Origin: Lachnospiraceae bacterium UBA5895
GTDB lineage: Bacteria; Bacillota; Clostridia; Lachnospirales; Lachnospiraceae
Direction: 5' to 3'
Length of the DNA: 16,800 nucleotides
Assembly: GCA_002431915.1 (NCBI GenBank)
Contig: DJEP01000104.1
Location: 4,100 to 20,899 of the forward strand
The position numbers and the translations under genes are program-made. The stretch's first letter is position 1. Each line of letters opens with the position of its first letter. The notes beneath the pieces were generated by a model. That model searched no databases. It saw nothing but the letters and a program-made list of their open reading frames with translations, and was not told the DNA's origin. This document shows positions 1 to 6,891 of the stretch, piece after piece.

Positions 1-539
1 GGAAGAATCTCGTTTAGGGCATTGCACTGCTTGATAAAAAGCATCTTAAAAGCTTCATCCAGCTTATTTTCTCTCTTGAGTGTGATAATCTTTTCTTCCT
101 CTGCACTTGTGAAATCCAGTTCTGCATCAAATGGATTGGTAACAATATCTGGTTCCGTTTTGCCACTCTCTGAGGATAATACTCTCATATGAGAAGGCAG
201 ATAATCATTTACTTCCATGAAACGTACTGCAATCAGACGGTTGAACCAGGTATAGGCAACTTCCTCAATAATATATTTGTATGCCACTGAATAATCAGAA
301 TCCTTTTCCTTTGCACGGATTACATCCACCAATGCACGGCGCTGTCTGATTTCTTCTCCGTTAATCGCATAAGGTTCTGCCGTTCCTATATCATAGAACT
401 CTGTTGTTCCATTTGACTGTGGCAGTGCATCTGCAATGCCATTTTCTGTAACGCCCATCAGTCCTGCACGATATTTTATATCTGCTATGAGTCTGTTTCT
501 TGCCCATATGGCAAAATTCCTAATTGCTGTTTTATTCAT
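1..539 (-). CDS. pglX: BREX type 1 adenine-specific DNA methyltransferase PglX, N-terminal part (runs off left edge)
   Basis: The reading frame starts at ATG 539-537, behind an AGGAAGGG ribosome binding site, and is still open at base 1, giving 179 codons. The N-terminus begins MNKTAIRNFAIWARNRLIAD and continues with TEFYDIGTAEPYAINGEEI and a VAYTWFNRLIAVRFMEVNDY stretch, which I recognise as the conserved start of BREX-1 PglX. Full-length family members are about 1200 residues, so only the region before the catalytic methyltransferase domain is present; the NPPY motif would lie outside the window. PglX methylates adenine in a non-palindromic host motif to mark self DNA and is required for BREX defence. 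It is the last gene of the operon visible here, 48 bases after the preceding small gene, and is probably co-transcribed with it. Identity is firm from the start sequence and the neighbouring brxA, brxB and brxC; intactness cannot be judged. Confidence 0.93.
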   Translation of the reverse strand, partial: MNKTAIRNFAIWARNRLIADIKYRAGLMGVTENGIADALPQSNGTTEFYDIGTAEPYAINGEEIRQRRALVDVIRAKEKDSDYSVAYKYIIEEVAYTWFNRLIAVRFMEVNDYLPSHMRVLSSESGKTEPDIVTNPFDAELDFTSAEEEKIITLKRENKLDEAFKMLFIKQCNALNEIL

Positions 540-587
540 TTTTCCCTTCCTGCTGACCTTGACAATTTTTTCTGTTATCATTCTCAA

Positions 588-1028
588 CTATGCACAAACC
601 TGTCCTTCTTTGAAGCACTCATAAATATAATCTCTGGATTGATAATAAAAGTCAGTATTGTAATTCGATATTGCATCATTAATCCAAGAAGCATAAACCT
701 CTTTGATACAGTCTATCACCCCTTTACCAGAGTTTTTCTTCAAATCCTCAATTAAACGTTCATACACTTCGCCAATCGTCCAATAATCCGGGACTTCATA
801 TCTGCAACTTTTTACATTATCATAATCATCCATCGGTATCTGACAGCGTGATATAAAATCATCTGCAACTTTCTCTATTGGTTCGCAGTGAAAAACATCT
901 GCATAATCATAGAGCCGCTTTATCACATCCTCCCCAAGAAGTTCTACTATCCTGTCTCGGCGCTGCTTCTGCTGCCTGCCAATAAATTCAATTAAGCTGC
1001 ATAAGAAAAATAAGGAATTATCATTCAT
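588..1028 (-). CDS. Conserved hypothetical partner of the DUF3990 protein; candidate antitoxin or regulator
   Basis: A 146-residue cytosolic protein with no signal peptide or membrane segment. Its ATG lies inside the end of the upstream DUF3990 gene (ATGAATGA, 8-base overlap), so the two are almost certainly translationally coupled. The first ~65 residues look helical (FFLCSLIEFIGR, then IVELLGEDVIKRLYDYADVF, then IEKVADDFI) and faintly resemble small DUF3791-type proteins that accompany DUF3990 genes. Residues ~77-95 (YEVPDYWTIGEVYERLIED) form a second conserved-looking block, and the C-terminus is rich in Tyr and acidic residues. I do not recognise a catalytic motif. Position and coupling suggest it neutralises or directs the DUF3990 protein, but this is inference. 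It could equally be a BREX accessory factor. The gene ends 48 bases before pglX. Confidence 0.85.
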   Translation of the reverse strand: MNDNSLFFLCSLIEFIGRQQKQRRDRIVELLGEDVIKRLYDYADVFHCEPIEKVADDFISRCQIPMDDYDNVKSCRYEVPDYWTIGEVYERLIEDLKKNSGKGVIDCIKEVYASWINDAISNYNTDFYYQSRDYIYECFKEGQVCA

Positions 1029-1494
1029 GATCCGTCACCTCAATTCCTTTCAAAAAAGCTAATGTAGTCAAAGCTCTTGCCGTATGAAAGCTTATCTGAT
1101 GCGTTGGCTTTTTGAACTTTGCTAAATTCCAAAATGCTTCTCTGCTGATTCTTCCATCTACAAAATTCTGTACATAGTTAAAAATTGTATCATCTGCCAT
1201 AGGTCCTTCCACAATATCGTAATTATGAGATTTTCCAAGTCTACATGCTGCTATAAAGTCAAGCCACTCTTCCGTCATTTCAGGGAATTTTTTAATATTA
1301 AGCGATTCATCCGGTGTATATACATATTCATTCAGATATCCTACACCAGTATACCTTGTTGCCCATCTTTTTGCCTGTTCCGGAAGCAATGTACAATAAA
1401 AGCCAAAATAAAAGTCTTTGTTAAATTTTGCTATTCTTATCTCGGGTTCTGTCACTACCTGACTGCTTCCATGATATAAAACAATTGTTTCCAT
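1021..1494 (-). CDS. DUF3990 family protein, predicted ADP-ribosyltransferase-like fold, inside the BREX operon
   Basis: A 157-residue protein starting at ATG 1494-1492 behind a good AGGAGGC site, 24 bases after brxC. The family signature is readable in order: LYHGS (residues 6-10), the block KDFYFGFYCT (26-35) followed by EQAKRWA (39-45), EEWLDFIAACRLG (75-87), YDIVEGPMADD (92-102) and HQISFHTARAL (132-142). DUF3990 belongs to the ADP-ribosyltransferase clan, where His of the first motif and Tyr of the second would contact NAD. That makes an NAD-using toxin plausible, though no activity can be read from sequence. The usual DFGxGFYxT block is changed to DFYFGFYCT here. Length matches the family, so the gene looks intact. 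Its coupled small partner downstream and its place between brxC and pglX suggest a toxin-antitoxin or abortive-infection add-on to BREX. Confidence 0.9.
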   Translation of the reverse strand: METIVLYHGSSQVVTEPEIRIAKFNKDFYFGFYCTLLPEQAKRWATRYTGVGYLNEYVYTPDESLNIKKFPEMTEEWLDFIAACRLGKSHNYDIVEGPMADDTIFNYVQNFVDGRISREAFWNLAKFKKPTHQISFHTARALTTLAFLKGIEVTDHE

Positions 1495-1518
1495 GAAACG
1501 CCTCCTGCCTATAACAAT

Positions 1519-4500
1519 TTAAAATTCAATATTAACTATGGTATCCGTATCAAGTTCGCTGACCAGTTCCAATCTCAGTTCATTCAGATATTTGTCTACA
1601 TCCTCTGTAGTCTCCAATCTCCATGATGCTGTCTTTGTCATGCTCTTGATAGATATGTTCTTAGTCTTTTTGACTTTTTCTACTTTTTTCTGTACTTCCG
1701 CTTCAATCTGTGCCTGATCCACATCGCCAACAGCCTTTGCCTGCTCTTCCAGTCTCTTACGGACTTCTTCAGCTCTTTTTAATGCGATATTCCGATCCAT
1801 CTGGGTAATTTCATTTAACAGACGCATCTTCAATGCTTCTGCTCTATCCGCATAACTTCTAAGAACTGATACATTCGTACAGCCTTTCGCCGCATCAATG
1901 ATTTCATCAAACATTGTTGAATATTTGCTTCGTTTGGTTTCTGCATACTCTTTCGTATTCAGTACATCAAATACTCGTTTCTGAGAATCATAGACCGAGT
2001 TAAGCACCGGCCTTAGCTGTTCGTCCAATATGTCAGAATATACATCACCGAACTTTTTCAGAAGTTCCGGCAGTTTCGGAATATCACTGTATGGTGACTG
2101 TTTTTTCACAATCGTACTAATTTCAGCAACAATATTTTCCAGATTCTCATCTACAATGTAAGTCTTACTATCATCATATTTACTCAGATATAATACGGAT
2201 TTATCAAAGATTGTTTTCTGCTCACTATTAAAAAATGCTTTTACAGGTTCATAATCCTCTGCAAAATCAAGCAGATCATCCTGTTTCTTTGCAACCGTCT
2301 GGAAGAATTCCGCTGGTGTCTGTATCTGTACCAGACCAAAAAGGAGTTTTCTTCCGTACTCTACGATATGTTTTCCCGGATATCTTGTATTTTCATAGCG
2401 TACTTCCAATTCTCCCAGCGTAGATGTCAGCTTGTTTGCATATCCTATAAAGCTGTTCATCATCATGTCTTCATCATCGGAACTTCCGGTTGCACCGAAT
2501 AATTCCTTCATGACCTCTTTTGTAATCTTCTTTTCTTTCTCTGACACGCGAGCCTTCTGCTCAATCATAAGCTTATCAACAAAACTTTTTTTCGTAATGT
2601 AATTGACAAGCTCCTCTACATCCTTGTTGTGTGTTGAAACCGAAGAACCATTCACATAAAATGCCAGATCGCCGCGACGGAACAGTTTTGCCACAAGCCA
2701 ATGCACATCATCTTCTACAAAGCCATAAGGTGCTTTCATAAATCTGTCCTTAATACTCTTCATAGAAGTTTTCATGTGCATACGGGTGTTGTCCGCAACA
2801 TAGCTTAATACATCATCCAATGCATGAACATTTGGCTCTGTACCGCCTTCAAGATTAAGTGAAATCTGGTTTGAGGTCTTGAACATCTTGCGAATATCAT
2901 CCTCGCCGTATGCTGCATCAATATAAGACAGCTTATGATATACAGTCGATACCAATCTGCCAAGTGCTTCATTGATACGAGTAGATACTTCCTTTGCATT
3001 GATTTGTGCCTTATCACCGTTCACATAAATATCTGCATCTTTCAGACTTTCTGATAAATATAATCTGGCATTGGCATTTCGTTCACGCATTTCCAGACGC
3101 TTACCCTCTTTGATTGTCTCATACTGTGGCAATGCAGAAGATGTGTTTAAGCGCAGGAATTTCTCTATCTTCAAGTATCTCTGTATTTCATCCATAAATG
3201 CTCTGTCATCCGGCAGAACAACAAGAACCTCTCTGCCCTGTCCGGACACCATGCGAAGTGTGGTATCATCAGTTCCCATATCCGCCGCAGGTGTTAAGAT
3301 ATGTACTCCAACATCATAATTCTGATTTGCCTTGTATGGTCTGTCATCTACAATGGAATTAAAGCCAAACGCATATCTGCCATTAAATGCCGGATAACGG
3401 TACTTCTTATCTGTGAAAATATCTTCAAAAATCATTTCTGATGCTTTATTGATGACTTCTGCCATTTCCACATTCTGGCTTTCGATCTCACGGTTAATTT
3501 CCTGCTCTTCATCGGTCAGGAATACATAAATTTCGCCATTTCTCTGCACAAGCATCTGACGCTGCAATACTTTTAAAGCATCTTCTACCTTTGCTTTCAG
3601 TTCGATACGATCATCCTCAATATCAGAAATCATAAGGCTTGTAATGTTATCAATATTAGCTTCTACATCATTGACATATTTAATCATGAATAATGTCTTT
3701 AATACATTGATTGCAAATACATCTTTTGTCTTATGATCCGGATTGATAAAGCTGTTATCGTATGCCTTGATAATGACTCCTCTGTGGCTGTGATCAAGGA
3801 AGTTTTCCAGTGCATCATAAAATGCATGAAACGGAATCAGCGTTCCTTCTTCATGCTCCTTATAATCCATTGCAGACTCCTTGAACATTGCAAGCATGGA
3901 ACGTTCACCTTCTGACAAATGCTTACCGGAAGCTCCGTGAGTACGAATAGATGTCAGCACGCTTGCAAGAAGATTAAACTGGTATGGTACAAACGGATAT
4001 ACCAATGCGAAATCATCTTCATCGGCATACAATTTCTTCTCTACACCATCATTAAATACGATTTTGTTTTTGATCGTGGTAGCTTTCTGCCCATAGAGCA
4101 GACGAAGCATCTGTGCGGCTGTATCCTTTTTGTCCAGGATACGTTTTTTGATAACCTCGTCAACATTGGCAGACGAAAGAGAAATTCTCGTATCGAATCG
4201 TCCCTGAATCTTAGAAAAGTCATTGCCCTTTACCTTGGTAATAGAATCAATATCCTGCTGGCTTGTGACAATTACCCATGCTTTACCATTACACTCTTTT
4301 CCAAGCTCCTCACGAACGGTCTGAAGGTTCAGCATAAGGCTGGAATCGTCCCCAATATACTGTCCGACTTCATCCACCAGAAAAGCTACATGATGATTAT
4401 TACCCTTACGGTCAATATATGCTTTTACACGCTTTGCAAAATCCTCAATGCTGATTTTATATGGCTCTGCGGCTTTTTCGCACCAGTTTCTCGCAGCGGC

Positions 4501-5163
4501 TTCGCTCATGAAATCCATATCTACCAGAGTATCTACAATATCATCCTGAATGAAATCAAAGTCCTGTCTGGAATCTGTCCATGCATCTCCATAGTTTTCT
4601 TCAAACTTCTGCTTGAATTCCTCATATTTGCCTTCTTCGTTTAATCTTCGCTCCAAATCAGCAAGAAATGGCATTGCACCACAATATCCCTGCATCTCAT
4701 TGAAGACCTTTAAGAACACATTCACGATTGCGTCTTTATTCTGTTTGCTGCCCCCATCACTCTTAGAATCAATGTTGAAAAGTACAACATCCGTTGGTGT
4801 GTTAGCTGCAAGCTGCATATCCGCAAGCACCATAGGATCTGCTATTTTGTTATCATCAGTAAAATAGTCGATTGCTTTCTTTCCAGCAATCTCCTTATTT
4901 TCCAAAAGATAAGACAGGATTTTTAAGAAATGAGATTTACCACTTCCAAAGAAACCGGAAATCCATACTCCGGTCTTTGATGTGTTTCCAATAATTCCGG
5001 TCTTATATGCAGCAAAAAAATCTGCAAAATGTTTCTGCAACTCTCTTGTTACAACATATTCTTCCAACTCCTGCCTGACATTGGCAGTTTCATCCTGCCC
5101 TACGATAATTACGCCCTGCAAATCACGGTCTATCGGTTTTGCAAACATCTCTCTTATCTGCAT
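1519..5163 (-). CDS. brxC: BREX system P-loop ATPase BrxC
   Basis: A 1214-residue protein, the usual length for BrxC. The N-terminus MQIREMFAKPIDRDLQGVI matches the family start. A Walker A motif is at residues 70-77 (GFFGSGKS), a Walker B-like VAFLVDEVGQYI at 259-270 with D264 and E265, and a sensor-like WVIVTSQQD at 296-304. The rest is a long, mostly helical region with a charged coiled coil near residues 1130-1175 (RAEEVRKRLEEQAK and following). BrxC is a large AAA-type ATPase essential for BREX phage exclusion and thought to act on DNA with the other Brx proteins. The start ATG at 5163 has only a weak AAAGGA site about 12 bases upstream, so translation may be limited. It lies 80 bases after brxB, a gap filled by two hairpins, and 24 bases before the DUF3990 gene. 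No frameshift or lost motif was seen. Confidence 0.96.
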   Translation of the reverse strand: MQIREMFAKPIDRDLQGVIIVGQDETANVRQELEEYVVTRELQKHFADFFAAYKTGIIGNTSKTGVWISGFFGSGKSHFLKILSYLLENKEIAGKKAIDYFTDDNKIADPMVLADMQLAANTPTDVVLFNIDSKSDGGSKQNKDAIVNVFLKVFNEMQGYCGAMPFLADLERRLNEEGKYEEFKQKFEENYGDAWTDSRQDFDFIQDDIVDTLVDMDFMSEAAARNWCEKAAEPYKISIEDFAKRVKAYIDRKGNNHHVAFLVDEVGQYIGDDSSLMLNLQTVREELGKECNGKAWVIVTSQQDIDSITKVKGNDFSKIQGRFDTRISLSSANVDEVIKKRILDKKDTAAQMLRLLYGQKATTIKNKIVFNDGVEKKLYADEDDFALVYPFVPYQFNLLASVLTSIRTHGASGKHLSEGERSMLAMFKESAMDYKEHEEGTLIPFHAFYDALENFLDHSHRGVIIKAYDNSFINPDHKTKDVFAINVLKTLFMIKYVNDVEANIDNITSLMISDIEDDRIELKAKVEDALKVLQRQMLVQRNGEIYVFLTDEEQEINREIESQNVEMAEVINKASEMIFEDIFTDKKYRYPAFNGRYAFGFNSIVDDRPYKANQNYDVGVHILTPAADMGTDDTTLRMVSGQGREVLVVLPDDRAFMDEIQRYLKIEKFLRLNTSSALPQYETIKEGKRLEMRERNANARLYLSESLKDADIYVNGDKAQINAKEVSTRINEALGRLVSTVYHKLSYIDAAYGEDDIRKMFKTSNQISLNLEGGTEPNVHALDDVLSYVADNTRMHMKTSMKSIKDRFMKAPYGFVEDDVHWLVAKLFRRGDLAFYVNGSSVSTHNKDVEELVNYITKKSFVDKLMIEQKARVSEKEKKITKEVMKELFGATGSSDDEDMMMNSFIGYANKLTSTLGELEVRYENTRYPGKHIVEYGRKLLFGLVQIQTPAEFFQTVAKKQDDLLDFAEDYEPVKAFFNSEQKTIFDKSVLYLSKYDDSKTYIVDENLENIVAEISTIVKKQSPYSDIPKLPELLKKFGDVYSDILDEQLRPVLNSVYDSQKRVFDVLNTKEYAETKRSKYSTMFDEIIDAAKGCTNVSVLRSYADRAEALKMRLLNEITQMDRNIALKRAEEVRKRLEEQAKAVGDVDQAQIEAEVQKKVEKVKKTKNISIKSMTKTASWRLETTEDVDKYLNELRLELVSELDTDTIVNIEF

Positions 5164-5192
5164 ATCAATTACTTATCCTTTCCAAATGTCTT

Positions 5193-5241
5193 GAAAAACA
5201 CTGCTTTTGTGTTTTTCTGCGTGAAGTATTATGCTTCACGC
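5193..5241 (-). promoter_or_regulatory. Two tandem hairpins between brxB and brxC
   Basis: Two perfect inverted repeats fill the brxB-brxC gap. The first in transcript order is GCGTGAAG/CTTCACGC (5219-5226 with 5234-5241, 7-base loop), directly after the brxB stop codon. The second is GAAAAACAC/GTGTTTTTC (5193-5201 with 5209-5217, 7-base loop). Neither is followed by a U-run in the operon's direction, so they are not standard terminators for it. They could set the brxAB to brxC ratio through RNA processing, stability or partial attenuation; that role is inference. Confidence 0.55.
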
Positions 5242-5243
5242 TT

Positions 5244-5834
5244 TTATCGTACCAGACGAAATGCCCGGTAATAATTATCTTCATGGACTTCGTTAAATAT
5301 AATGAGCTCCTGTTCCGTATAGGTTCCAGGATAAAACAGCACCATCGGCACCTTGGCAAAATGCTGTGGCATATTGTAAAGAATTTTATTAAATACCTCT
5401 GGTGATTGCAGTAATGGATAACATTTTCCTACTCCCGTAAGAAATACTACTGAATTATCCGGTGTATGCTCTGCAATATACTCCACAATCCTGTTATCCT
5501 TATCTGTGATTTTAAGAGAACGCTGAATCGCGGATGCAACCTTTACAATTCCCCGCTTCTCCTCCATCTGATAACATTTCTCCATGAAATTCTTATCCTG
5601 CAGATGCGCAATGAGCAGATCATACAAATCATATACCACCAGCTCAAACCCATCTGTTCCTTTGGAATTCTTATTTTTCAAATATTCTATTCTGTCACGG
5701 ACAATCAACTCATACTCCGGAGCATAATCAAATACCCAGTAATTGACTTCATTCGCTTTCCCTGTGGTGTCACGGAATTTTGGCTCCCTTATTTTTACTT
5801 CCATCTTGTCCAATCTTTCTTCTATGTCAGCCAT
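5244..5834 (-). CDS. brxB: BREX protein BrxB (DUF1788)
   Basis: A 196-residue protein, the usual DUF1788/BrxB length of about 190-200. Recognisable family segments are VNYWVFDYAPEYELIVRDRI (residues ~30-49), DGFELVVYDLYDLLIAHL (~60-78), VVFLTGVGKCYPLLQSPEVFN (~127-148) and VPMVLFYPGTYTEQELIIFNE (~158-180) leading to a basic YYRAFRLVR end. BrxB is required in type 1 BREX; its biochemical role is not settled, though it is thought to bridge other Brx proteins. Its ATG shares one base with the brxA stop codon (TAATG), so the two are translationally coupled. It is followed by two hairpins before brxC. The gene looks intact. Confidence 0.95.
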   Translation of the reverse strand: MADIEERLDKMEVKIREPKFRDTTGKANEVNYWVFDYAPEYELIVRDRIEYLKNKNSKGTDGFELVVYDLYDLLIAHLQDKNFMEKCYQMEEKRGIVKVASAIQRSLKITDKDNRIVEYIAEHTPDNSVVFLTGVGKCYPLLQSPEVFNKILYNMPQHFAKVPMVLFYPGTYTEQELIIFNEVHEDNYYRAFRLVR

Positions 5835-6433
5835 TATCGTACCCCCGTAAGTGCTTTTGCTATTGGTTCCATTCCATTATCAAAAAGCCAGTGCTCCATA
5901 ACCGGATCAAGAATAGGCTTTAAGATTGTCCGAGGCGTACCTTTATCTGTCATGCCCGCTTCAAAAAGCATGGTCTTATATGTTTTTCCCAGTCGTTTCA
6001 AAGTTGGATCTGTCCACTTTGCGACTTTTTCATCCTGCAACTGCTTATTCCTAAAAAATATATTGATGTCACTGTCAGAAAACTCATTACTGCCAATAAT
6101 CATTTTTTCCCTTACCACTTCATATACAAAGTCAAAGAAAAGCGTATCCTGTGCCATTGCTCCAACTAAGGCAAATAACTTCTGTGTTGCAAGATCACTA
6201 TCCATAAAAATCGAATAAAATGATGCATCCAATGCTTTGATTCTTGCTGATACGGTACTGAATATCTGGCTTGCTCGAAGTGTTGTCGGAGCACCAAATA
6301 TATTTTCCCTTTGGTTTTTTCCCTTAATCTCATCAAGCGTCATTCCCTCTGACAAGAGCTTAACTACTGCCTTAAATTCCATAAACCAAAACGAAAACTT
6401 AACGGCACCTGCGCTATATTCCCGTCTATTCAT
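5834..6433 (-). CDS. brxA: BREX protein BrxA (DUF1819)
   Basis: A 199-residue protein matching DUF1819/BrxA in length and content. The family start EYSAGAVKFSFWFMEFKAVV (residues ~5-24) is clear, followed by a helical region with AATPTTLRASQIF-like content (here GAPTTLRASQIF, ~47-58), LFALVGAMAQDTLFFDFVYE (~86-105) and a C-terminal GTPRTILKPILDPVMEHWLF block. BrxA is a small helical protein with winged-helix character that binds DNA and is part of the core type 1 BREX set. The start at 6433 has an AAGGTG ribosome binding site and lies 20 bases after the XRE regulator stop, which places the regulator in the same operon. It overlaps brxB by one base. No damage was seen. Confidence 0.95.
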   Translation of the reverse strand: MNRREYSAGAVKFSFWFMEFKAVVKLLSEGMTLDEIKGKNQRENIFGAPTTLRASQIFSTVSARIKALDASFYSIFMDSDLATQKLFALVGAMAQDTLFFDFVYEVVREKMIIGSNEFSDSDINIFFRNKQLQDEKVAKWTDPTLKRLGKTYKTMLFEAGMTDKGTPRTILKPILDPVMEHWLFDNGMEPIAKALTGVR

Positions 6434-6453
6434 TTTATCGCACCTTTCCCAAA

Positions 6454-6669
6454 TTATTGTTCGTTCTCTGCTGGAATTATATCCAAGATATCATCTATCG
6501 TACAATTAAGCGCCCGGCAGATTCTGACCAGAACATCCAATGAAACATTCTCGTCCTTTGCCATTTTTGCCATGGTACTGGTAGCAATACCAGCCTGCTC
6601 ACAAATGTCTTTTTTCTTCATTTTACGGTCAATCAACATCTTAAAAAATTTGTTATATGATACATCCAT
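6454..6669 (-). CDS. XRE/Cro-CI family helix-turn-helix regulator, first gene of the BREX operon
   Basis: A 71-residue single-domain DNA-binding protein. The helix-turn-helix spans about residues 17-62: KKKDICEQAGIATSTMAKM is helix-turn-recognition helix, and SLDVLVRICRALNCTIDDIL is the usual Cro/CI-type dimerising tail, so it is in the XRE class (HTH_26-like). The ATG at 6669 is chosen because AAGGAG sits six bases upstream; another ATG four bases earlier is out of frame. It is the promoter-proximal gene, 20 bases before brxA. Many BREX loci carry a regulator upstream, often a WYL-domain BrxR; this small XRE protein would be a different type doing the same job. Autoregulation through the palindrome at 6760-6773 is a reasonable guess but unproven. 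Confidence 0.9.
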   Translation of the reverse strand: MDVSYNKFFKMLIDRKMKKKDICEQAGIATSTMAKMAKDENVSLDVLVRICRALNCTIDDILDIIPAENEQ

Positions 6670-6732
6670 ACATTTCTCCTTTGCAGATTCTGCGAAAGTA
6701 CAAAATCAAAATTGACATAAAAACACAAAAAA

Positions 6733-6773
6733 AGTATATCATAAATGGATTTTCATTTCTACGAGAACTCGTA
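6733..6773 (-). promoter_or_regulatory. Likely BREX operon promoter with adjacent 14-bp palindromic operator
   Basis: On the minus strand an extended -10 (TGATATACT, hexamer TATACT at 6738-6733) lies 64 bases upstream of the regulator ATG. Its -35, at 17-bp spacing, would be a weak TAGAAA at 6761-6756. Touching that -35 is a perfect 14-bp palindrome, TACGAGAACTCGTA (6760-6773), the size and placing expected for an XRE-family operator. The palindrome is followed on the plus strand by eight T, so it could instead act as a plus-strand terminator. Confidence 0.5.
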
Positions 6774-6857
6774 ATTTTTTTTGAGAATATAGTTATATTT
6801 ATCCCCTTCTCCGGGAGCTGTTCCCTTTAATGCAGCTTCTGGTGTGCATGCAAAAAT

Positions 6858-6887
6858 AAGCAGCAAATCATTTCTGACTTGCTGCTT
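6858..6887 (-). terminator. Intrinsic terminator of spoVAD, possibly bidirectional
   Basis: The inverted repeat AAGCAGCAA (6858-6866) with TTGCTGCTT (6879-6887) forms a 9-bp stem, extended inside by TCA/TGA. On the minus strand it starts four bases after the spoVAD stop codon and is followed by ATTTTTGC. On the plus strand it is followed by TT then C, so it may weakly stop transcription from either side and insulate spoVAD from the BREX promoter region. Confidence 0.75.
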
Positions 6888-6891
6888 TTCA

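Noticed and set aside
3919..4644. Plus-strand open frame of 241 codons opposite brxC
   Set aside because: It lies wholly within intact brxC, has no good ribosome binding site and gives a low-quality hydrophobic/Cys-rich translation.
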